DNA of 64,000 nt from Geoalkalibacter halelectricus (GTDB lineage Bacteria; Desulfobacterota; Desulfuromonadia; Desulfuromonadales; Geoalkalibacteraceae), in the NCBI RefSeq assembly GCF_025263685.1, contig NZ_CP092109.1:496001-560000 (forward strand). Direction: 5' to 3'. The position numbers and the translations under genes are program-made. The stretch's first letter is position 1. Each line of letters starts with the position of its first letter. Below are positions 8,659-18,393 of this stretch, piece after piece. The notes beneath the pieces were generated by a model, which was not told where the DNA came from, searched no databases, and was given only the letters and a program-made list of their open reading frames with translations.

Positions 8659-9688
8659 TGTACTGCAGGCGCTCGTATTCCTTGGGCTGCTTGCTGCGCG
8701 CCTGGCTGAGGTGGCCGCGAAACTCGTCGAGCTTCTCGAACCCCTGGGCCTGCATCCAGGCCCCGATTTGGGCGAGAATTTCCTCGATGCGTCCCAGGCC
8801 GTTCTCATAGAGGGTGGAGCAGAGTTGCAGCACATGGGCGCCGGCCAGGAGCTGCTTGACGGCGTCGCTGCCGTCGTGGATGCCGGTGGTGGCGGCCAGA
8901 TGGGCGTCGACCCGCCCCGCCAGCAGTGAAATCCAGCGCAGCGCGGTGTGCATCTCCGCCGGGGTGCTGTAGGGATTTCCCGCCGTGGTGGTCAGGCGCT
9001 CGATATCGATATCGAATTGATAGAAGCGGTTGAACAGCACCAGGCCGTCGGCGCCGCGCCAGCGGGTGGTTTTGGTGGTGGCGCCGGGCCCGCACCAGCC
9101 GACGCTGAATTCCGGCCCCTCCATGACATCGTTGCAGAGCTTGCGGGCGAAATGCGCCAGGGAAGAAAAATAGGGCCCGATCTTGACCGCCACGGGGATG
9201 CTCACTAGCGACTTGACGTCGTGAACGATGCGCAGGCAGGTTTCCTCCACCGCGCTGCACGGCTGGCGCGTGCCGACCGGCAGCAGCGCGATGTTGAGCT
9301 CGATGGCGTCGGCCCCGGCCGCTTCGAGCTTGCGCGCGTAATCGACCCAGCTTTTGTCCGTGTAGCAGTTGAGGCTGGCGATGACCGGTACCTGCACGGC
9401 GCGCTTGGCGTCCTCGACGAGCTTGAGGTATTCGCGCGGCCCCAGCTCCGCACCGAAGTTCTGCAAATATTCGCCCGCCTCGCAGTGCCCGGCATAGTCG
9501 GCATAGCCGCTTAAGGCGGCGGTTTCGGCTTCGATCTGCTCCTCGAACAGGGATTTGAGCACCACCGCGGCGGCGCCGGCGGCGGCACAGCGCTTGACCC
9601 CCTCGACGCTGCCGGTGAGACTGCTGCTGGCGACAATGAGTGGGTTGGACAGCTTCAACCCCATGTAGTTGGTGGATAAATCAGGCAT
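8633..9688 (-). CDS. Dihydroorotate dehydrogenase-like flavoprotein
   Basis: This is a 351-residue (beta/alpha)8 protein of the class I dihydroorotate dehydrogenase superfamily. The start MPDLSTNYMGLKLSNPLIVASSSLTGS matches the FMN-binding opening of the family. VPVIASLNCYT, AIELNIALLP and IPVAVKIGPYFSS are the expected barrel strands. The C-terminus differs from true PyrD, so annotation as 'DHODH-like' is safer than pyrimidine synthesis. The gene is the last of a minus-strand group pgi, ppGpp synthetase-TPR and this one, starting 28 bases after the synthetase gene ends. Its redox partner is unknown. Confidence 0.8.
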   Translation of the reverse strand: MPDLSTNYMGLKLSNPLIVASSSLTGSVEGVKRCAAAGAAAVVLKSLFEEQIEAETAALSGYADYAGHCEAGEYLQNFGAELGPREYLKLVEDAKRAVQVPVIASLNCYTDKSWVDYARKLEAAGADAIELNIALLPVGTRQPCSAVEETCLRIVHDVKSLVSIPVAVKIGPYFSSLAHFARKLCNDVMEGPEFSVGWCGPGATTKTTRWRGADGLVLFNRFYQFDIDIERLTTTAGNPYSTPAEMHTALRWISLLAGRVDAHLAATTGIHDGSDAVKQLLAGAHVLQLCSTLYENGLGRIEEILAQIGAWMQAQGFEKLDEFRGHLSQARSKQPKEYERLQYIKLFVGIE

Positions 9689-9716
9689 GCACGCCCTCCT
9701 CTCGGTGAAAATCCCA

Positions 9717-10985
9717 TTAGAACATACTGTGACGAATGGCCTGGGCGAGCTGACGGGCGGGGGCGAAGTCGTCCTTGAGGCTCAGCACCTTTTCGCAGTC
9801 GGCCAGGGCGCGGGTGAGCAAGCCCATCTCATAGCAGGTCTGGGCCCGGCCCCAAAAGCCGTCGAGGGCGGCGGGAGCCATTTCCACGGCTTTCTCGTAA
9901 TCCTTGAGGGATTGCTGCAAACGCCCCAGGAGCCGATAGCACAGGCCGCGGTTGGCATAGGCGCGGTGGTTGGCGCCGTCAAAGCGCAGCACCTGGGAAA
10001 AATCCTGCAGCGCCTGACGATAGTCTCCCACGGCAAACCTCGCCATGCCGCGATGATTGTAGACCAGGGCGCGAATCTTGCCGTCGAGTTTCATCTCCAG
10101 AATGCGCCCATAGAGGTTGATGGCCGCTTCGAGCTCACCGCGGCTGTGGGCGTCGAGGGCCGCGAGCATGGCCTTTTCCAGGTTGCCGCCGGCGGCGCCC
10201 GCGACGCTGAGCAGGGGAAAGCCGAGATCCTCGCTCCCCTCCTCGGCACCCTCCGGAAGGCCCAGGCACCCGGGCATCGGCAGGGCCGGCCCCAGCTTGG
10301 TGCGGCGCTGTTCGTCGCGCTTGCGAATCTCCTTCTGAAAATCACGGATTTCCTGAAACATCAGATCCGAGAGAGTGAGAATGGCGTTGAGGGCGGCCAG
10401 CTTGCGCTTGACGGACTCCTTGGGCAGGGCGATGGTCGACTTGTAGACCAGTTCATGCTCGACCTCGGCCCAGGCATCCTGCAAAGTGGTACGCAACTGG
10501 ATTTCGCAGACGCTGCGCGCGCCGGACAGATGCAGGCGCGCCGGTCCGTCGAGGCGCATGAGCAGATGGACCGAATCGTAGCCGAACTCGCGAAAACTGT
10601 GCTGGGCACCCTTGCGCTCGACCTCGATGATGGGAAAGTTCTCGGTGATCAGGCGCTCCACGCCGTCGATGTCCTCAAGAAAGGGGCAGATGATGCGCAG
10701 TCCCAGCAAATCGCTGACCGCCGGCGGATCGCTCCCCGACCCGCCGCGTTCGGCGCGGTTGAGCTTTTCGTAGAAGTTCTCGAACCGTTTGACCCGGTAT
10801 TTTATGGTCGGGCTGTAACCGTGGCGTTCCAGCAGCGCGCGGATACGGCGATGAATATCGAGCAGCACCTCCTCCCAACGGCCGCAATGACCCTGGTACT
10901 GAAGCCGCAGTTGCTCCAGGGGCGGTGCCCCGGAACCCGCTTTGTCCTTGGCCGATGAACCGAGCAGACCTTTGTTTTCAACCAT
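9717..10985 (-). CDS. RelA/SpoT-type (p)ppGpp synthetase fused to C-terminal TPR repeats
   Basis: This is a 422-residue alarmone synthetase without an HD hydrolase domain. Catalytic signatures are complete: [13 protein letters not shown] (about 63-75), SDLLGLRI with D92, GYDSVHLLM (135-143), CEIQLRT with E161, and [11 protein letters not shown] (172-182). Residues about 190-235 are a charged helix. From about 265 onward there are roughly four TPR-like repeats ([58 protein letters not shown]). Its 5' end overlaps pgi by 8 bases. It should make (p)ppGpp from ATP and GDP/GTP. The TPRs may sense a protein partner (inference). Confidence 0.85.
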   Translation of the reverse strand: MVENKGLLGSSAKDKAGSGAPPLEQLRLQYQGHCGRWEEVLLDIHRRIRALLERHGYSPTIKYRVKRFENFYEKLNRAERGGSGSDPPAVSDLLGLRIICPFLEDIDGVERLITENFPIIEVERKGAQHSFREFGYDSVHLLMRLDGPARLHLSGARSVCEIQLRTTLQDAWAEVEHELVYKSTIALPKESVKRKLAALNAILTLSDLMFQEIRDFQKEIRKRDEQRRTKLGPALPMPGCLGLPEGAEEGSEDLGFPLLSVAGAAGGNLEKAMLAALDAHSRGELEAAINLYGRILEMKLDGKIRALVYNHRGMARFAVGDYRQALQDFSQVLRFDGANHRAYANRGLCYRLLGRLQQSLKDYEKAVEMAPAALDGFWGRAQTCYEMGLLTRALADCEKVLSLKDDFAPARQLAQAIRHSMF

Positions 10986-12630
10986 CGCGTCGCCACTTCC
11001 GGCATAGTTCGATCAGCGCACGGGTCGAGCTGTCATGGCTGCCGAGGGCGCCCTCGCCGTGCAACTCGGGCAAAATGGCCCGCGCCAGTTGCTTGCCGAG
11101 CTCAACGCCCCACTGATCGAAGGAATTGATGTTCCAGATGGCCCCCTGCACGAAAACCTTGTGTTCATAGAGGGCGATGAGCATGCCCAGGGTGCGCGGC
11201 GTGAGCTTGCGGTAGAGCAGGGAATTGGTCGGCCGATTGCCGGGAAACACCTTGTGCGGCAACAACGCGGCGACGGCCGCGGCGGATTTGCCCTCGGCCT
11301 CGAGTTCGGCGCGCGCCTCGGCCTCGGTCTTGCCGCGCATCAGCGCTTCGGTCTGGGCGAGAAAGTTGGAGAGCAAGATGGGATGATGCTCCCCGAGGGG
11401 ATTGTGGCTGAGGGCGCCGGCGAGAAAGTCGCAGGGAATCAGCCGCGTGCCCTGGTGAATCAACTGATAGAAGGCATGCTGGCCGTTGGTGCCGGGCTCG
11501 CCCCAGATGATGGGACCGGTGGGGTAGTCGACCGACTCGCCGTCGAGGGTCACGCGCTTGCCGTTGCTCTCCATGTCGCCCTGCTGAAAATAGGCGGGAA
11601 AGCGATGCAGGTACTGCTCGTAGGGCAAAATGGCGTGGGATTCGGCAGCGAAGAAATCCGTGTACCAGATCCCGAGCAAGCCCATGATCACCGGAATGTT
11701 GGCGGCAAAGGGCGCGGAGCGAAAATGCTCATCCACCTCGAAGGCGCCTTCGAGCAGTTCCTCGAAACGCTCGAACCCCAGGGCCACGGCGATGGAAGTG
11801 CCGATGGCCGACCACAGGGAATAACGGCCTCCCACCCAGTCCCAGAATTCAAACATGTTGGCGGCGTCGATGCCGAATTCCACCACCTTCTCGGTGTTGG
11901 TGGACAGGGCGACGAAATGGCGCGCCACCGCTTGGTCGTCGCCGAGGGCGTCGATCAGCCAGGCGCGCGCCGAGGTCGCGTTGGCCAGGGTTTCCTGAGT
12001 GGTAAAGGTCTTGGAGGCGACAATGAACAACGTGGTTTCGGCATCGAGACCCTTGAGGGTTTCGGCGAGGTGGGTGCCGTCGACGTTGGAGACGAAATGC
12101 ACTGAAAGACCCGGATCGGCGTAGTGCCTGAGCGCCTCGCACACCATGAGGGGACCGAGATCGGAGCCGCCGATGCCGATATTGACCAGCGCGCGCATGG
12201 GCTTGCCGGTATGGCCGCGCCAGGCGCCGGTGCGCACCTGGCGGGAAAAATCCCGCATCTTCTCCAGCACCGCGTTGACGCCGGGCATCACATCGTCGCC
12301 ATCGACGCATATGGGTCGATGGGAGCGGTTGCGCAGCGCCACGTGCAGTACCGCGCGGTCCTCGGTGCGGTTGATCTTCTCGCCCGCGAACATGGCGTCG
12401 ATCTTGGCGCGCAACCCGGCCTCCTCGGCCAGGCGCACCAGCAGTTGCATGGTGCGCGCGCTGATGCGGTTCTTGGAGTAGTCAAACAGCAGGGCATCCT
12501 CGAGCATCAGGGAAAAACGCCGGAAGCGCTGGGGATCCTGATCAAAGAGATCGCGCAGGTGCAGATCGCGCAGTTCCTGGTAATGCTCCTGCAAGGCCCG
12601 CCAGGCCGGCAGTTGGGTGGGACGCGGCAT
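10978..12630 (-). CDS. pgi: Glucose-6-phosphate isomerase
   Basis: This 550-residue enzyme interconverts glucose 6-phosphate and fructose 6-phosphate in glycolysis and gluconeogenesis. [33 protein letters not shown] and [11 protein letters not shown] are the standard PGI signatures. The start is set at the ATG at 12630 ([13 protein letters not shown]) because AGGAGG lies just upstream; the open frame reaches 12726, but a minus-strand TATAAT at 12683-12688 lies inside that extension. It overlaps the ppGpp synthetase-TPR gene by 8 bases, so carbon flow and alarmone synthesis appear to be co-transcribed. Confidence 0.95.
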   Translation of the reverse strand: MPRPTQLPAWRALQEHYQELRDLHLRDLFDQDPQRFRRFSLMLEDALLFDYSKNRISARTMQLLVRLAEEAGLRAKIDAMFAGEKINRTEDRAVLHVALRNRSHRPICVDGDDVMPGVNAVLEKMRDFSRQVRTGAWRGHTGKPMRALVNIGIGGSDLGPLMVCEALRHYADPGLSVHFVSNVDGTHLAETLKGLDAETTLFIVASKTFTTQETLANATSARAWLIDALGDDQAVARHFVALSTNTEKVVEFGIDAANMFEFWDWVGGRYSLWSAIGTSIAVALGFERFEELLEGAFEVDEHFRSAPFAANIPVIMGLLGIWYTDFFAAESHAILPYEQYLHRFPAYFQQGDMESNGKRVTLDGESVDYPTGPIIWGEPGTNGQHAFYQLIHQGTRLIPCDFLAGALSHNPLGEHHPILLSNFLAQTEALMRGKTEAEARAELEAEGKSAAAVAALLPHKVFPGNRPTNSLLYRKLTPRTLGMLIALYEHKVFVQGAIWNINSFDQWGVELGKQLARAILPELHGEGALGSHDSSTRALIELCRKWRRDG

Positions 12631-12682
12631 GGATTCCTCCTGACATCCGGATAATTGGCATTTTTTCACCACTATGCGTCCT

Positions 12683-12688
12683 ATTATA
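12683..12688 (-). promoter_or_regulatory. -10 box for the pgi operon
   Basis: On the minus strand TATAAT lies about 53 bases upstream of the chosen pgi start. No convincing -35 box is seen at 16-18 bases. The location argues for the ATG at 12630 as the true start. Confidence 0.45.
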
Positions 12689-12764
12689 CCCGAAGCGATC
12701 CGATTCGCCGAGCCCTTCTGCGCCACAGCGGCCGACCTTGCTTTTCTTTTGCCCGACCCTCTCC

Positions 12765-12770
12765 TATAAT
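12765..12770 (+). promoter_or_regulatory. -10 box for the JAB-DinG helicase operon
   Basis: A perfect TATAAT places transcription start near 12777. That is downstream of the longest possible start (12738) and supports the ATG at 12801. No strong -35 box is visible. Confidence 0.5.
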
Positions 12771-12800
12771 GCGTCTTTCTTACGGAGACTTCGAGCGTTG

Positions 12801-15341
12801 ATGGATCAGTTCTTCACAACCGACGCCCTGGCCCTGATGCGCCAGGCGATCGACGAGGCGCGCGGCAACGAGGTGTTTTTTCTCGGTCACACCGACGCGC
12901 AGCGCCGCGTGACGCAAATCGAGGTGCTGGCGCGCGGCAACGCGGAGGCGGTTCCCGCCATCCTCGCCGCCTGCGGATTCGGCGACGTGGTCATTCACAA
13001 TCACCCCTCCGGAGTCTTGCAGCCCTCCGCGGCCGATATCGACATCGCCTCGCACCTCGGCGGCCTCGGGATCGGCTTCTACATCATCGACAATGCGGTT
13101 AGCGACCTCTACCGGGTGGTGGAAGCCTTCGCCGAGCAGCGCCGCGAACACCTCGAACCGGCGCGCATCGCCGCGATTCTCGGCCCCGAGGGCGTGGTGG
13201 CCCGCTCGCTTGCGGGCTGGGAGGAGCGTCCCGAGCAGTTGCGCATGGCCTTTGCCGTGGGCGAGGCCTTCAACCACGACCGCATCGCTCTCATCGAGGC
13301 GGGCACCGGCACGGGCAAGAGCCTGGCCTATCTGGTGCCGGCGATTCTATGGGCCAAGAACAACCAGGAGCGGGTGGTCGTTTCCACCAACACCATCAAT
13401 TTGCAGGAGCAGCTGATCCGCAAGGACATTCCCTTCCTGCAACGGGCCACGGACCTGGAGATTCGCGCCGTGCTGGTCAAGGGGCGCGGCAACTATCTGT
13501 GCCTGCGCCGCGCCGAGAGCGCCCAAGCCGAACCGGGGCTCTTCGACGCCGCCGAGGGCGGCGAGCTGCAGGCGATTCTCGCCTGGGCGCGCACCACCCG
13601 CGACGGCTCCCGGGAAGAACTCTCCTTCATCCCTCGCGATCTGGTGTGGGAGGAAGTGCGCTGCGAACTCGATCAGTGCGCGCGGGTGCGCTGCCCGCAC
13701 TACGGCCGCTGCTTTTTCCACCGGGCGCGCCGCGCGGCGGCCGCCGCCGACCTGCTGGTGGTCAACCACGCGCTGCTGCTCTCCGATCTGGCCCTGCGCC
13801 GCCAGACCGACAACTACAGCGCGGCGGCGGTGCTACCGCCCTTTGAGCGCATCATCCTCGATGAGGCCCATCACCTCGAGGATGTCGCCACCCAACACTT
13901 TTCCGCGCAGATCAGCCGCTTTACCTTTTCGCGCCTGCTCGGGCGCCTGCGCCATCCGCGCAAGCCGGACAAGGGCCTGCTGCCGCGCTTGCTCGCGCTG
14001 CTCGGCCGGGAACTGCCCGAGAGCCAGGACGCCCTCTATCGCGACCTGCATGGCCGCATCGAGGCCGCGCTGGCGGGGCGCCAAAGCCTGCACGACGCGG
14101 CCCTGCGCACCCTGGAGGAGGCCGGCCAGGCCCTGGCGACCCACGCCGGGCGCGAGATTCACGGCGGCGAGGACCTCAAGGTGCGCCTCATTCCAGCCTT
14201 TACCCAAGCAGCCCTCTGGGAGGAACTGGCCGCGGCCATTCGCCGCCTGGCCCGCGACAGCGCCGCCCTGGGCGGACAACTGCGCGCCCTGCTCAAGGCC
14301 TGCGGCGCGCTGCCCGAGGAAACCGCCGAGAAGCTGCTCGCCCCCCTGGTGGATCTGCGCGGCTGCACCGCGCGCCTGGAGGCGCTGGCCGGCGACCTCG
14401 CTCTGTTTACTGATGTGGATGGGGACAGCTGCGCCTGGTTCGAGATCACGCGCCGCCGCATCGGGTTGGGCGAGGCCCTGGTCACGCGCCTGTGCCGCTC
14501 GCCCCTGGAAGTGGCCGCCAGCCTCAAGGAGGCGCTCTACGATCGCTTTCGCACCCTGGTCCTGACCAGCGCCACCCTGGCCGTGGGAGAATCCTTCGCC
14601 TATTTTCGCGCCCGCACCGGCCTCGACGCGGTCGACGCCCAGCGCCGCGGCGAGCTGCTCCTGCCCTCGCCCTTCAATTACGCCGAGCAGACCCTGCTGA
14701 CGGTGCCGACGGATCTGCCTGAGCCCGGTCGCCCGGGCTTTGCCGAAGCGGTGCGCGACCTGGTGGAACGCTGCGTGCTGGCCGCCGACGGCCGCACATT
14801 CGTCTTGTTCACTGCCTACAGCCTGCTGCGCCGGGTGCACGGCGAACTGGCTCCGGTGCTCGGCGCGCGCGGCTACCATTGCCTGCGCCAGGGTGAAATC
14901 AATCGCCATAAATTGCTCCGCCAATTTGCCGCCGATCCCACCAGCGTGCTCTTCGCCACCGATTCCTTCTGGGAGGGGGTGGATGTTCCCGGGCGCGCCC
15001 TTGAGCAGGTCATCATCACCCGCCTGCCCTTTCGCGTGCCCACCGAACCGGTTCTCGAGGCGCGCGCCGAAGCTATCGCCGCGCGCGGCGGCGACCCCTT
15101 CATGAGCTACACCGTGCCCCAGGCGGTAATCCGCTTCAAGCAGGGCTTCGGCCGCCTGATCCGCCACCGCGAGGATCGCGGCGTGGTGTTGATCCTCGAC
15201 AACCGCGTGGTAAAAAAAGGCTATGGCCGCATTTTTTTGCGCTCGCTGCCCGAGGCGCGCCTGCTGACCGCCCCCGCGGCGGCGGTGGTCGAGGAGATCG
15301 CGCGTTTTTTCACCCCCGTGCTTCCCGGGAAATCGGCATGA
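12801..15341 (+). CDS. JAB/JAMM metalloprotease domain fused to DinG/XPD-family helicase
   Basis: This 846-residue fusion has an N-terminal JAB/MPN domain with the full JAMM ligand set: E24, H66 and H68 in IHNHPSG, S76 and D79. An XPD/DinG-type superfamily 2 helicase follows: Walker [10 protein letters not shown] (K173), NTINLQEQ, four Cys for an Fe-S cluster (YLCLRR, then [17 protein letters not shown]), the DEAH box ILDEAHH, and late motifs [11 protein letters not shown] and [14 protein letters not shown]. The helicase should unwind DNA 5'-3'. The JAMM domain may cleave an isopeptide or peptide bond, or only bind metal. It overlaps the next gene by 4 bases. Confidence 0.85.
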   Translation: MDQFFTTDALALMRQAIDEARGNEVFFLGHTDAQRRVTQIEVLARGNAEAVPAILAACGFGDVVIHNHPSGVLQPSAADIDIASHLGGLGIGFYIIDNAVSDLYRVVEAFAEQRREHLEPARIAAILGPEGVVARSLAGWEERPEQLRMAFAVGEAFNHDRIALIEAGTGTGKSLAYLVPAILWAKNNQERVVVSTNTINLQEQLIRKDIPFLQRATDLEIRAVLVKGRGNYLCLRRAESAQAEPGLFDAAEGGELQAILAWARTTRDGSREELSFIPRDLVWEEVRCELDQCARVRCPHYGRCFFHRARRAAAAADLLVVNHALLLSDLALRRQTDNYSAAAVLPPFERIILDEAHHLEDVATQHFSAQISRFTFSRLLGRLRHPRKPDKGLLPRLLALLGRELPESQDALYRDLHGRIEAALAGRQSLHDAALRTLEEAGQALATHAGREIHGGEDLKVRLIPAFTQAALWEELAAAIRRLARDSAALGGQLRALLKACGALPEETAEKLLAPLVDLRGCTARLEALAGDLALFTDVDGDSCAWFEITRRRIGLGEALVTRLCRSPLEVAASLKEALYDRFRTLVLTSATLAVGESFAYFRARTGLDAVDAQRRGELLLPSPFNYAEQTLLTVPTDLPEPGRPGFAEAVRDLVERCVLAADGRTFVLFTAYSLLRRVHGELAPVLGARGYHCLRQGEINRHKLLRQFAADPTSVLFATDSFWEGVDVPGRALEQVIITRLPFRVPTEPVLEARAEAIAARGGDPFMSYTVPQAVIRFKQGFGRLIRHREDRGVVLILDNRVVKKGYGRIFLRSLPEARLLTAPAAAVVEEIARFFTPVLPGKSA

Positions 15342-15772
15342 ACCAGCCCCAACCCGCCCCGCGCCCGACCTGGACGCCGCGCATCCTGCTGCGCTATGCG
15401 CTCCTGCAAATCCCGGCTTTGGCGTTGCTGATCCTGGGCATGCTGCTGGTAAGGCACTGGTGGGATCTGCCCCCGGCCCTGCCCTGGCTGATCGTGGGCG
15501 GCTGGCTGCTCAAGGACATCGTGCTTTTTCCCCTGGTATGGCGCTCCTACGACCCCGACCCCCAGCCGCACGGCAACAGCCTGCTCGGCTGCGAGGGGCT
15601 CGTGGTGCGGCCCCTCGAACCCGCCGGCATGGTGCGCGTGCACGATGAATTATGGCGCGCGCGCCTGCCCGAAGGCGCCCCGGCCCTGCCCGGCGGCCGC
15701 CGGGTGCGGGTTTGCGGCCGCGAGGGACTGACCCTGATCGTGGAGGCGGTCGAAGAGGAATCCCCGCCATGA
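15338..15772 (+). CDS. NfeD-like membrane protein
   Basis: This 144-residue protein has two hydrophobic segments (YALLQIPALALLILGMLLV and PWLIVGGWLLKDIVLFPLV). A compact C-terminal domain of OB type follows, LLGCEGLVVRPLEPAGMVRVHDELWRA... RVRVCGREGLTLIVE, matching short NfeD-family proteins. These often partner a membrane protease or stomatin, but neither is adjacent here. It starts in the ATGA overlap with the helicase gene and ends in an ATGA overlap with the permease gene, so the three are co-translated. Confidence 0.75.
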   Translation: MNQPQPAPRPTWTPRILLRYALLQIPALALLILGMLLVRHWWDLPPALPWLIVGGWLLKDIVLFPLVWRSYDPDPQPHGNSLLGCEGLVVRPLEPAGMVRVHDELWRARLPEGAPALPGGRRVRVCGREGLTLIVEAVEEESPP

Positions 15773-18123
15773 CCACGGCCATGCTGCTCGCCCTGGCTAT
15801 TCTCGTCCTGGCCCTGATTTTGCTCATCAGCGGACGGGTTCCCGCCGAGGTGGTCGCCATGCTGGTGCTCGGCGCCCTGCCGGTGGCCGGCCTGGTCACC
15901 CCGGCCGAAGCCATTGCCGGCTTCAGCAGCCCGGCGGTGATCACCCTCTGGGCCATTTTTATTCTCAGCGGCGGGCTGACCCGCACCGGGGTCGGGGATT
16001 TGCTCGGTGCCCAGGTTCTGCGCGTCGCCGGTCACGGCGAGGCCGCCCTGGTGGCGGTGATCATGGCCACCGCCGCGGTACTCTCCGCAGTCATGAACAA
16101 CGTCGCCGTGGCGGTGCTCATGCTGCCGGTGGTCATGGATATCGCGCGCAAAAGCGGCAACGCCCCGTCGCGCCTGCTGATGCCCCTGGCCTACGGCGCC
16201 CTGCTCGGCGGGCTGATGACCCAGATCGGCACCCCGCCCAACATCCTGGTCAGCGTCGCCATGGAGGAACAGGGACTGACCCCCTTCGCCATGTTCGACT
16301 TCACTCCGGTGGGCGGTGCCGTGCTGCTCGCCGGCATCGCCTTCATGACCCTGATAGGCCGTCACCTGCTGCCCCGCCGCGATCCGGCCGGGGCCTCGCT
16401 GCATCCCGAGGTCAACCTGCGCGATCGCTACGATCTGCGCAATCGCATGTTTCTCATGGCGGTCCCTCCCTACTCCGACCTTTCCGGCAAAACCCTGGCT
16501 CAGTGCCGCTTCGGTCCCGCCCTGGGCCTGGCGGTACTCGAAATTCTGCGCAACGGCCGCACCCTCATGGCGCCCGGTTCCGAGACCGAGATCCGCAGCG
16601 ACGACCGGCTGCTGGTTCAGGGACGCCTGGAGCGCATGGAGGAACTGCGCGGCTGGCGGGATCTGACCATCGAGCAGGAGGGTTGCGGCCCCGATCAGTT
16701 GATTTCCGAGAACATCGGCATGGCCGAGGCACAGTTGGCCCCGGATAGCGAGCTGATCGGCCTGAGCCTGAGCGAGGCGCGTTTTTTCACCCGCTTCGGC
16801 GTCAATGTGCTCGGCGCCCTGCGCGGCACCCCGGCGCAGGCTGTGAGCCTGGGAGATTACCGCTGCGCCGCCGGGGATGTCCTGCTCGTGCAGGGGCCCA
16901 AAAACACTCTCGAGGACCTCGGACAGGAAAGGAATTTCACCCGTCTGACGCACCTGAACCGCGCCGAAGTGACCTCTCACCGCGCTTTGCAGCAGGGTCT
17001 TCTAACCCTCAGGCTCAGCGCCGCGGGCGGCTTGGCCGGGCGCACCCTGCACGACTGCGCCCTGGGCGACGCCCTGGGCCTGCGGGTGGTGGGCATCCTG
17101 CGCGAGCAACAGTGCATCCTGCTGCCCACACCCGAGGACACCCTCGAGGGTGACGATCGCCTCGCCGTGACCGGGCGCCGCGAGGATCTGATGCTGCTCC
17201 AGGGCCTGGAGAGGCTGGAAATCCAGCGCGAGTTCTCGCCCGAGATAACCAACCTGGAATCCGCCGAGGTGGGGCTGATCGAGGTGGTTCTCTCGCCGCA
17301 TTCGCGCCTGGCGGGCAAGACCCTGCGCGACCTGCACTTTCGCGAGAAATTCGGGCTCAGCGTCATCGCCCTGTGGCGCGGCGGGCGTGCCCTGCGGACG
17401 GGATTGCGCGACCTGCCCCTGCAGTTCGGCGACGCCTTGCTCATCTACGGTTCGCGTGCTCGCTTCACCCAACTGGCGCGCGATGGCGATTTTCTGGTGC
17501 TGACCCAAGACGTTCAGGAACCGCCCCGGCGCGACAAACTGGGACGCTCCCTGAGCATTCTGACTGCGGTGCTGATTCCGGTGCTGCTCGGCTGGCTGCC
17601 CATCTACATTGCCGCGGTCCTCGGCGCCGCAGCCATGATTCTCAGCGGCTGCCTGAGCATGAACGAGGCCCATCGCGCCATCGAATGGAAGGCGATCTTT
17701 CTTATCGCCGGCCTGCTGCCCCTGGGCACGGCCCTGGACCAAAGCGGCGCGGCCGGGCTGCTCGCCGAGACCCTGACCGCGACCGTGGCACCCTTCGGCC
17801 CCCAGGCCCTGCTCGCCGCCCTGATCCTGTTCACGGCAGTCGGAACCTGCTTTCTGCCGCCCGCCGCCCTGGTGGTGCTGCTGGTCCCCATCGTCTTCAA
17901 CATCGCCGCGCCGACCGGCCTCTCGCCCGAGGCCCTGAGCATGGGCATCGCCATGGCCTCGGCCAGTCTCATGTCGCCCTTTGCCCATCCCGCCAACATC
18001 CTGGTCATGGGCCCCGGCGGCTATCGCTTCCGCGACTATCTCAAGGTCGGCATCCCCTTGACCCTGGTGGTGCTCGCCACCATCATGCTGGTATTGCCCC
18101 TGGTCTGGCCCCTGCAGGCCTAG
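15769..18123 (+). CDS. SLC13/DASS-type permease with four RCK_C (TrkA-C) domains
   Basis: This is a 784-residue membrane transporter of the SLC13/divalent anion-sodium symporter group. N-terminal membrane segments include MNNVAVAVLMLPVV and GTPPNILVSVAM, the SNT-type substrate-site hairpins. A large cytoplasmic insert from about residue 218 to 580 holds four tandem RCK_C-like units, each of the type SGKTLAQC...GDRLLVQG; these bind small ligands. A second membrane half follows, with FLPPAALVVLLVPIV and MSPFAHPANILVMGPGGY. The substrate may be sulfate, phosphate or a dicarboxylate. Its stop codon TAG is the first triplet of the inverted-repeat element. Confidence 0.85.
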   Translation: MTTAMLLALAILVLALILLISGRVPAEVVAMLVLGALPVAGLVTPAEAIAGFSSPAVITLWAIFILSGGLTRTGVGDLLGAQVLRVAGHGEAALVAVIMATAAVLSAVMNNVAVAVLMLPVVMDIARKSGNAPSRLLMPLAYGALLGGLMTQIGTPPNILVSVAMEEQGLTPFAMFDFTPVGGAVLLAGIAFMTLIGRHLLPRRDPAGASLHPEVNLRDRYDLRNRMFLMAVPPYSDLSGKTLAQCRFGPALGLAVLEILRNGRTLMAPGSETEIRSDDRLLVQGRLERMEELRGWRDLTIEQEGCGPDQLISENIGMAEAQLAPDSELIGLSLSEARFFTRFGVNVLGALRGTPAQAVSLGDYRCAAGDVLLVQGPKNTLEDLGQERNFTRLTHLNRAEVTSHRALQQGLLTLRLSAAGGLAGRTLHDCALGDALGLRVVGILREQQCILLPTPEDTLEGDDRLAVTGRREDLMLLQGLERLEIQREFSPEITNLESAEVGLIEVVLSPHSRLAGKTLRDLHFREKFGLSVIALWRGGRALRTGLRDLPLQFGDALLIYGSRARFTQLARDGDFLVLTQDVQEPPRRDKLGRSLSILTAVLIPVLLGWLPIYIAAVLGAAAMILSGCLSMNEAHRAIEWKAIFLIAGLLPLGTALDQSGAAGLLAETLTATVAPFGPQALLAALILFTAVGTCFLPPAALVVLLVPIVFNIAAPTGLSPEALSMGIAMASASLMSPFAHPANILVMGPGGYRFRDYLKVGIPLTLVVLATIMLVLPLVWPLQA

Positions 18124-18289
18124 GAGGCTGTCGGACTATCCATGAGCCGGCTGCAAATCCGGCTGTTTGGCCCGGATTCCGGCTCCTTTTCGGCACGTAG
18201 CTACGGCTATGCACTCTCAAAGGAGCCAAAATCCGGTCTGAAACATCCAAATTTTCGCTTCGGCCCGGATAGTCCGACAGCCTCCTAGG
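18119..18289. mobile_element. Small inverted-repeat element, full copy (MITE-like)
   Basis: The ends are perfect 23-bp inverted repeats: 18119-18141 pairs with 18267-18289, with core GGAGGCTGTCGGACTATCC. Inside there is a nested inverted repeat, GGCTCCTTT (18181-18189) and AAAGGAGCC (18219-18227), and a 9-base direct repeat GGCCCGGAT (18169-18177 and 18262-18270). There is no open reading frame of note. The left TAG is the stop codon of the permease gene. Related sequences are found at 39096-39169 and 29529-29550. It may be a non-autonomous transposon or a structured terminator-like repeat. Confidence 0.75.
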
Positions 18290-18393
18290 GGCCGTTGTTG
18301 CCGCGAACTATGAACTTGACGAATAAAGTGGATTTAATTACATTCGACAAAGATCCCTATTCCGCATTTCCCGCACCGCGCAAGGAGCTCGCC

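Noticed and set aside
9717-10985. The ppGpp synthetase as a toxin of a toxSAS toxin-antitoxin or anti-phage module.
   Set aside because: It is embedded in a metabolic operon after pgi, with no small antitoxin gene next to it and no defence genes nearby.
12801-15341. The JAMM-helicase gene as part of a prokaryotic ubiquitin-like conjugation or CBASS-type operon.
   Set aside because: Neighbours are an NfeD-like protein and a permease; there is no E1, E2, ubiquitin-like or nucleotidyltransferase gene.
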